Made by a program: the position numbers and the translations under genes
Shown: positions 56,336 through 64,000 of the stretch, in pieces
Layout: each line of letters begins with the position of its first letter
Numbering within the stretch: the stretch's first letter is position 1
Source: Enchytraeus crypticus
Taxonomy: Eukaryota > Annelida > Clitellata > Enchytraeida > Enchytraeidae
Length of the DNA: 64,000 nt
Reading direction: 5' to 3'
NCBI GenBank assembly: GCA_905160935.1
Contig: CAJHZI010000484.1
Coordinates: forward strand, 507,001 to 571,000
Notes under the pieces: generated by a model
Told to the model about the DNA's origin: nothing
The model's input: only the letters and a program-made list of their open reading frames with translations
Database searches by the model: none

Positions 56336-56602
56336 CGCTCTCTCTCTCTCTCTCTCTCTCTCTTAGCGCACTGCCTACTGCAGGTCCATGGTATATAACA
56401 CCTCCACTCTTCTCTTTTTTACGTTTTCCTCTGCATTTCCACATATGAGTTAGTCTTTAAGTCATCTAACATACCTAATCTCGGTCTGCCCCTGCCTCTT
56501 TTCCCTTCCATTCTACCTTCTATGGCCTCCATTAATAGACCTACCCCCTTAGGATGTGTCCTATTCAACTCTTCTTCCCATTTCTTAATTTTTTAATTAT
56601 AT
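56336..56602 (-). mobile_element. family D LINE tail
   Basis: (CT)n, tagcgcactgcctactgcag, gtccatggtatataacacc, catatgagttagtctttaag, catacctaatctcggtctgc, ccttccattctaccttctat. Confidence 0.84.
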
Positions 56603-56999
56603 TGTATATTTAATTTTATGTGTTTACTTTCTCCAGACGCCACAGACGATAGTATAATCACACAGATGTCTACAGTGGCTCAACAGCCTGTATGCAATCC
56701 ATCAACACTCGCACTATATCATGAGGCGGCGGCCAGAATTCTACAGCCACAATGCCATTGTCGTATTCAACAGATCTACATGTACGTCGATAGTGTAAAC
56801 AAACATTACTTTTCAGCGAATCATATGTCGTTACAGTAATTACACTATGAAAGTATCGTACTTTATGCACGTACTTCTTATTTACTAAACTTATTTTATA
56901 CTTACTTTACTTATAATCAAGAAGTTGAAGGCACAGGAAAACTGCCCCTGGTGCTAACATTTTTAAAACTATTAGTACGTAATTCGCTTAAGTAACACT
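56603..56999. other. intron, nothing recognised
   Basis: A short open frame at 56618-56839 has no recognisable domain. Confidence 0.45.
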
Positions 57000-57302
57000 A
57001 CTAAAAAGTAACATCGTAAGTATCTCTCTGTAACAAGCAAGTATCTCATAAGTATCTCATAAATAAATATCTCATAAGTAACAGCGTAAATATCTCTCTG
57101 TACCCATAAGTAACATCATAAGTATCTCTCTGTACTTATAAGTAACCTCATAAGTATTTCTCTATACTCATAAGTAGCAGCATAAGTATCTCGTGGTACT
57201 CATAAATAACAGCATAAGTATCTCTATTTACTCATAAATAACAGCATAAATATAAATATCTCTCTATACTCATAAGTACCTCTATGTACTCATAAGTAAC
57301 AC
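57000..57302. repeat. minisatellite cataagtatctctctgtact
   Basis: About ten units of 25-35 bp of the form cataagtaacagcataagta, tctctctgtact. Confidence 0.88.
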
Positions 57303-57615
57303 CAGACGAGTATTTTAGAGAACGCTCAGGTCTTTCATTTCTCGTCCAGTGGTTGAAATCAAAGCAAAGCGTCGAGGGTCATACAAAGGTCGACTAGCAT
57401 ACAATCAAAGAACCTATGCCACTCGCGTCTAATCAAAAACATCTTCCAGCGAATTCTCGTTCAACGCCTGGAGAGGCGAGAATAAAGAATATCCAGTGTC
57501 AGAACACGAATAAAGGAATGCGTCACGCCGCTTAAGTTTTCCTCTAAACCTCTTCAAAACTCTCTGAACCAGGCATGAGTCATAGAACAGAACGATGAGT
57601 ATAGTAAAACGAAAT

Positions 57616-58240
<625 letters not shown>

Positions 58241-58609
58241 CATCACAAAGGACATACATACAATTTTTCAAAAGCGACGTGAAAAGGGACATACAGGCCC
58301 AACGGCTCTGACATAATGCCCAAAGTTACCATTATTTTAAAACAGTTCAGATTTATAAATACCACATTAATGTACATTACAAAAATATTTTAAGGTGTCA
58401 GATATACCACAAAATAACACCAAATAGCTAACGATATTTCTACTAGTTATATTAGTTTCTGGGCTTTAAACATCTACAGTAACACGTGTAAGAAAAGATC
58501 TAGAAGCTGATTTCAAAATCTCTACAGAACACAACTCCTTATTCAAAAATAATTTTTTTTCAAAATCTGAGAGAACATATTAAAAGAACAGACAGAGGGG
58601 AAATGAGGA

Positions 58610-59040
58610 AATTGATGCAGCTAGGACAAAGGAACAACTATGGATTTATGGTAGAGAATATCTAGTGAGAGGATATGTTAGACAATATCTGGTGGATAGT
58701 GGTAGAGAATATCTAGTGGATAGTTTGTACCCAGATAGTGGTGGATAGCGGACATGGCAGAGAATATATAGTGGTAGTGGACAGTGGTAGAGCATATCTA
58801 GTGGATAGTGTAAGAGAGATATCTATAGGATAGAGTGGTATAGAATATCTAGTGGATAGTGATGGTAGAGAATATCTAGTGGACAGTGAGTGGTTAGAGA
58901 AATAAGCTCGTGGGATAGTGGTAGTGATAGATATATCTAGTGGATAGTTAGATAGTGGGTAGAGAATATCTCTAGTGGTATGTGGTAGGAAAATGTCTAG
59001 TGATAGTGGTAGATATATCCATGGTGAAAATAGGCAGAGG
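58610..59040. repeat. minisatellite ggtagagaatatctagtggatagt
   Basis: About 16 degenerate units of roughly 24 bp. They share gatag words with the GATA array 370 bp to the left. Confidence 0.87.
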
Positions 59041-59577
59041 AATACAGAATATCACGTCTAGTAGCTGAGCCAACGTCATACAGTATGAAACTACAGAGGC
59101 CTCTACGTCAATCCCCCTTCAGCATCAAAATCCGATTAGAAAAGTTTTTCGTAATGTCATATGTCAAAATACCGTCTCGTCTCTTTCCTCAACTTCAATC
59201 GAGTACCATTGCGAGAAGGATCAAAGCGGCAGAAGAATCGTTCTCTCACACAGGCCTTATCCAATCCCTAGGCCACTTTTTTTAATTCATTTCACGCAGC
59301 TCCCGCTCAAGCAGCTTATTAGTACTACGTGTCTACGCCCCTATGCACACCGCTGTGTCGGCTGTGCCAGTTGTCGGTCTAACGTTAAGAGCAGAAGCTC
59401 TTTCTGACTAGACACTCTTGAGGTAATGCAGCTAAAATTTACTATTAGTTTTTATTCGCTTTAGCAGCAAAAAGCAGAAGCTGTCCTAATGACTGTCCAA
59501 AAAAGAAAAAAGCAAGGAAAAAATTGTTTTCAAAATTAAAAGAGCGATAATATTTCCTTTATGCATATGAAAAAGGT

Positions 59578-59625
59578 ATGTATATATACTGTATATATAT
59601 CATATATACTATATACTATTACTAA

Positions 59626-59676
<51 letters not shown>

Positions 59677-59700
59677 TAATATACTATATACTATAACTAT
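59578..59700. repeat. (TA)n-rich region downstream of exon w1
   Basis: tatatactgtatatat, then about 21 ta units and an inverted tatactatata context. Confidence 0.92.
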
Positions 59701-59740
59701 TTAGGATAAGTATATATCTGCAGCACACGAGAGCTCAAAC

Positions 59741-59926
59741 CTTGTGCAGACGACCTGTCTGGGTGCCGATGAAAGCGACGGTAAAGTCGCCGGTCACTGT
59801 GACGGCCAGTGACGTAGCGTTGACGTCTCTCCACGTCATCACGGCGTTACGTGATATCGGCTCCGTGCCTATGATTGGATGATTCAAGTCATAGTCACCG
59901 CAGTAATCATCGGCGATATCAAAAGG
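59741..59926 (-). CDS. PLXNA: Plexin A-like, exon w1 (sema domain, last third)
   Basis: First plexin exon seen in this window. 186 nt, phase 0 to 0, 62 codons. The acceptor is ttttatttttcag and the donor is GTTTGA. It encodes DDYCGDYDLNHPIIGTEPI, WRDVNATSLAVTV and FTVAFIGTQTGRLHK. Plexin sema domains have [DN]-[DF]-x-C-G-x-D-x-N-x-P-[IL]-G, a short loop, then [VL]-A-F-[IVL]-G-T-x-x-G-[RK]-L-x-K. NAT is a possible glycosylation site. The donor is atypical and followed at once by an in-frame TGA, so the end is well fixed. Upstream sema exons lie beyond 64000. Confidence 0.94.
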
Positions 59927-59999
59927 CTGAAAAATAAAAGATAATTAAAATAAATTTAGAGAAATATTAAGTTTATCAATTTAAATTTAATAAAGCTTT

Positions 60000-60125
60000 A
60001 AAAGGCTAAGTTTGACGTTAGTTTCCTGTCAGAATAACATGTTAGTGGGAGAGCACTGGATTTGAACCCTGCACGTACTGAATGACCGCTGTCGAACAAC
60101 TTGACAACAAGCCACCGGCTCAGCC
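60000..60125 (-). mobile_element. family A-like SINE variant
   Basis: aagtttgacgttagtttcct, gtcagaataacatgttagtg, actggatttgaaccctgc, ccgctgtcgaacaacttgac and gccaccggctcagcc. It lies 73 bp upstream of the w1 acceptor. Confidence 0.75.
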
Positions 60126-61639
60126 CAATAAAAGCGACAGGGGCAAAGGAATCATTCGTGCAGAAAGAACAAATGAGAAAACATAATGATTGCATAAGAC
60201 AGAGTAAATTAATAAAAGGGAATAAAAAATAACAAGCCAAACTGTATTGATTGAGAGAGAGTTTACAAATTGTGTTAGAATAATCAGATATAATATTTAA
60301 TAATAAAATTTGTTCCTTGACGACTATGTCCCCTCAATTGATTGATAGCTATATGCACATAATGAAATAAACGAGGGTATACTTTACTCTAAAACTGTGT
60401 TTGTTTATTTTCAGTATCTACGCTACTTGTCCCTTACAAACACTAGCAGCTATCAAGAGTTTCTGTCAAGATTAAATCGTCTAAACTGGTAGACCGTAGC
60501 CATTCATGGGGCTGGATTACCCTTTAGCAGGACTTTTATTTTAAGATTTAAATTTGAGGCATTTGAAAAAGACCTGTCAATGAGAGCTGCAATGTTGAAT
60601 TTAATTTAAATAGAGTGGAGACTTCTTTCTAAACTGCCGCTCGGCAAAGCCATATATATATAGTCGAAAATTAGAAATAATGTATTCTTTAGCAGATCGA
60701 TCCAAACGGTCACACATGCGCTTTGGCACACTGATGAAATTGATTGAAAACTGTTCCACGAAACACTCTTTGATGGAACCGTTGTAATTGCAATGAATCA
60801 TTCAGATGGCATCTCGTCAATACATTTCTCACGAAAGTGTTCTAGTACTTCAAAATAGCAACTAAGATCTCGCTTTATGTAGCGAATGTTCTGTAAAAAA
60901 CGATGCTTATTTGGTATGTAACTTGGCAAAGAAAAGCCAGTTCAGTTGAACTTGTACAATTTCATGCAGATGGTGCTTAGAAACTGCGCTGATTAACTAA
61001 TTACCTGACTGGAGCAAATCTAGAGTTACGTCACACCATACTAATTACAGAATGCTTCGTGCATTGTATTACAATATTGTCTGCATGAATCTGACAACAT
61101 ATAATATATTTACTGTTTAATATTTAATTAAAGTAAAGCACTAGAGTCTAAAGTTTATCATGGCAAAGCATCACTATATAATTTATAAACCTACGAAAAA
61201 TATCTAAAATAAAATATACAATTTAATTTTGTAATAAAAAAGTTTCCTAGTAAAGTTAAAAGCGGCAATATAAGATTGTCCACAAATAAACACACACAGC
61301 CGTCAGTTATTTTAAAATTAAATTGAGTTGACTGTTTAAATATGAGTAGGCGGCTTCAAGGATGAGATTTTCGTGGCAGTTTTGCCTAATTAATTGCCAA
61401 AGCCTGAAGCAAAACATGAGAAAACAAGAGACAGCGGTAATGAAGAGTTACGTAACGCTTAATCAATCATCAAGTCAATCGCCCAAAGGTCTGGCACCAT
61501 CTAAACGTTAGCTACAACTAATGAAAACGCCCATTAGTGATCTGAATCTGCTATAGACCCATTTACATAGATAGTGAGATTTCAACAGATTAACAACTGT
61601 ATAATGCTCGTATTGTAATTATTAATATTTTCATTTCAA
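60126..61639. other. intron; unexplained open stretches near 60590-60950
   Basis: On the minus strand, 60601-60801 is open (ECFVEQFSINFISVPKRMC, YIISNFRLYIYGF). The other frame upstream is open over about 50 codons to a stop near 60800. I recognise no domain. It may be a decayed transposon gene or chance. Confidence 0.35.
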
Positions 61640-61905
61640 TCCCCGTGTTGTGCCCAGGTTGGTTGAAGAATAGACCAACCGTGCACCGAATTTGTTATAA
61701 AAGGCGACATAAATATATGATCCGAACCAACATGAGAAAGGGCATTCGGTTGGTGAGCTCCTAGGTTTCAGAATTGCTACAAAAAATTAAGCGAATGGAA
61801 TGGTATGGGCATATTGTAATTGGTGTGGGACAGAGAAAATGCAGGTCTATTCGCATCCCGACACTGGTTACACTGGGATTCTAAGGGAGATAAAGATGAT
61901 GATGA
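61640..61905 (+). mobile_element. family C LINE-tail element
   Basis: ccccgtgttgtgcccaggtt, gaagaatagaccaaccgtgc, attcggttggtgagctccta, gtgtgggacagagaaaatgc, cgcatcccgacactggttac and GAT tail. Confidence 0.84.
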
Positions 61906-62029
61906 TTTTTTCTGCTAAATTGATGCTTTGATTTCTTTACATACTGAATGTCAGATACCTATAGAAAATAAAAAATATTTCGCTAAGTTTAACATCGATT
62001 TCGGCAGCTATAGGATACTGCTAGAGCGT

Positions 62030-62350
62030 CCAACTTAAAGGCCTTTAACTAATATTTCAACTTATAGGCCTTTAACTACTATTTCAACTTATAGGCCTTT
62101 AACTACCATTTCAACTTATAGGCCTTTAACTACTATTTCAACTTATAGGCCTTTAACTACTATTTCAACTTATAGGCCTTTAACTACTATTTCAACTTAT
62201 AGATCCTTAACTACTCTTCCAATTGGTAGATCTTTAACTACTCTTCCAATTGGTAGATCTTTAACTACTCTTCCAATTGGTAGGTCTTTAACTACTCTTC
62301 CAAATGGTAGATCTTTAACTACTCTTCCAATTGGTAGGTCTTTAACTACT
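62030..62350. repeat. two-part minisatellite, 27-28 bp units
   Basis: Six or seven copies of actatttcaacttataggcc, tttaact are followed by about six of actcttccaattggtagatc, tttaact. The shared frame (ctttaactact) shows that one unit type turned into the other. Confidence 0.94.
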
Positions 62351-62359
62351 CATCCATCA

Positions 62360-63050
62360 AAAACATGGAACTGCACATAGGAAAACGAAGATAACTAAAT
62401 GTTCTTATAAGAATAAAAAGGATTATTTCCATCAGCTCATATTAAAGGCACTAGTCGGCCACCCACAGTTTCAGTATACACTGTGATCTGGTATTGATTA
62501 CAACTCACAGACATTGATGAATCACAATCAACAGTTATGACTACGTAGTATCACACAACATTTACAGTCTACTTTAATTTCACAGATAAAAAGTATTCGT
62601 TTAAATTTATCTGATTTATGATTAATATCTGTTTGTTTTGAATTACGATTAGACTGCAAAAATACTGCGTCTTCATTGTTGGCTTTCTATCTGCGTGTAT
62701 TTGCAAATAAGGATACAAATACCCTGATAAAAATGACCTTCTGATAGTATTATTCTTTTATTTGCTAAATAAATCCCATTCTTTAAGCAACGATATTTCT
62801 TACATCTTTTCTTGAGGATTTATTACTGTTCAATTATATATATTAAATTAGCTATTAATATATAAACAGTTCGGATTCAACGATTGCTAATGTTAACTTT
62901 AAATATACTTTGACATTTCATGATTTCAATGTAAGAAAGAGTCTATCCCCTCCCCATCCCTCTCTCTCTCTTCTCTCTCTTACATTACTAAATTTAATTC
63001 TTCACCTCCTCTCTCTGTTTCATTCGCTCTCTTTTTATTTTTTCACATAT
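62360..63050. other. intron, nothing recognised
   Basis: AT-rich, with a CT-rich stretch at about 62950-63035. Confidence 0.45.
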
Positions 63051-63051
63051 G

Positions 63052-63107
<56 letters not shown>

Positions 63108-63175
63108 GTATATATATACATGTATATATATATACATGTATATATATATATATATAATATTATATATATAAAATA
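63051..63175. repeat. (TA)n and tacatgta array
   Basis: (TA)n to 63101, then acacatgtatatatatacat units. Confidence 0.95.
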
Positions 63176-63239
63176 CTTATCATTCTTCAGCTCTTGCCTT
63201 TTCTCTCAAAATCTTTCAATTCAACTGCATGGAATGCAA

Positions 63240-63267
63240 CGAAATGGAATGCAAGCATTCCATTTCG
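63240..63267. other. 28-bp perfect palindrome
   Basis: CGAAATGGAATGC, AA, GCATTCCATTTCG. Another ggaatgcaa copy lies just to the left. Confidence 0.92.
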
Positions 63268-63787
63268 TTTTCAAGTCTATCCTTTCCTTTTCCTTTCAAG
63301 TCTTCTCTACAGTCTAATTCTCCTTTTAGATCCTGTCTCTACGTCCACTTCACTTCCGCCTTCCATCAAGACCACCTAACTGCCTGGAGAATGTCGCCTC
63401 CAGTTTTTCCGGTTCAACCGTTTCGTTGCGTAAAAGATCAATGAAGACTGGAATCAGGCTTGACGCTAGGAGATACTCGATGAACTTAGACAATTTTGCT
63501 GCTTTAATATAAATGTATAAATTAGCCTAACACAAACGTAAGAGTAGGCTAACTAAACTAGACAAGTCGTTCTGCTACGTCACGTAATTTCAGTAAGACT
63601 TCTACAGAATTCCAGAACCTGTTTTAAAGGATATCTATATATTTAGGTAGAATAAAACGATGAAATTTTAAATCGCATTAAAATGGTATTTGAGGGTATT
63701 AAATAATTAACTTCATGCAATTTGATAAAATCAGTAACGTAGTAACGTTTATAAAATTACTTACAAGTTGAATATTTCAACTGTACC
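63268..63787. other. intron, nothing recognised
   Basis: No coding match; no further sema exon found in this stretch. Confidence 0.45.
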
Positions 63788-63824
63788 AAATTTAGACTGC
63801 TTTTTTCTAAAGCAGTCTAAATTT
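63788..63824. other. 16-bp inverted repeat, five-base loop
   Basis: AAATTTAGACTGCTTT, tttct, AAAGCAGTCTAAATTT; perfect arms, followed by a T run. Confidence 0.93.
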
Positions 63825-64000
63825 TTTCTAGAATACAAATGACGTCAACGACAACATCGTTCAATCAATTTCCAATTCGATAATAAAATAATTACTTCAA
63901 GAAAATACTCTTATGCCACCATATCGACAACAACCCAACTAACCGTTTTAAGGCAGGCCTTCGGTTGGACGAAATGATCCGGTCCGGTGTTCCCAACCCC
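63825..64000. other. intron, nothing recognised
   Basis: Right-hand end of the window inside the plexin intron upstream of w1; ccttcggttgga near the end resembles a word of family C, but the rest does not fit. Confidence 0.4.

Noticed and set aside
60001-60240. Additional sema exon upstream of w1
   Set aside because: The minus-strand frame is a family A SINE variant; no sema motif found between 59927 and 64000.
62030-62350. CRISPR-like repeat-spacer pattern
   Set aside because: The apparent spacers are part of the 27-28 bp unit and are themselves repeated.

Overview
The window is a non-coding-rich piece of an invertebrate animal nuclear genome. It is AT-rich, has large introns, and is packed with tRNA-like SINEs, LINE 3' tails and microsatellites. 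The repeat style (several tRNA-like families ending in a gacgttaaac-type tail, LINE ends with GAT or GA tails) would suit a lophotrochozoan such as a mollusc, but nothing here fixes the phylum.

One real gene is visible: a plexin, minus strand, crossing the whole window. I could chain 16 internal exons (numbered w1-w16 in transcript order, right to left): w1 59741-59926, w2 50467-50601, w3 35558-35658, w4 34967-35099, w5 28898-29081, w6 14058-14148, w7 11306-11417, w8 10550-10678, w9 9927-10028, w10 9258-9366, w11 8294-8469, w12 7766-7905, w13 3166-3283, w14 2070-2498, w15 834-968, w16 232-384. All splice phases agree, and the joined reading frame is 2433 nt (811 codons) with no stop. It encodes the end of the sema domain, PSI1, PSI2, PSI3, IPT1-3 and the entry to IPT4. 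The 5' end (signal peptide, most of sema) lies beyond position 64000. The rest of IPT4, the membrane segment and the cytoplasmic GAP domain lie left of position 1. Cysteine spacing and linker sequence fit plexin A best.

Exons w7-w12 are clustered within 3.7 kb; the other introns reach about 15 kb. These are filled by repeat families, named by letter here. A and B: tRNA-like SINEs. C: LINE tail coding GLTDDM..DRE.WRKSIRIPTLVK and ending in (GAT)n. D: LINE tail coding RGRPRLG..DD.KTHSYVDMKRK and ending in (GA)n. E, F, G, H, J: shorter interspersed families. There is also a 3.9 kb hAT-type element with an 8-bp target duplication (3729-7663), and a decayed LINE reverse-transcriptase C-terminus (1060-1624, plus strand). 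Tandem arrays include a 0.6 kb GATA array, a G-run decamer array and a 0.4 kb polypurine array.

The most unusual feature is how repeats involve the plexin splice sites. The 388-bp intron between w11 and w12 is built almost wholly from duplicated copies of its own donor and acceptor plus trinucleotide repeats. The donor of w14 is the last unit of a minisatellite that carries further GTAAG copies. A SINE begins at about intron position +7 after w10, and a LINE tail sits just upstream of w7 with its polypyrimidine tract duplicated. No CRISPR, bacterial or viral gene system was found.
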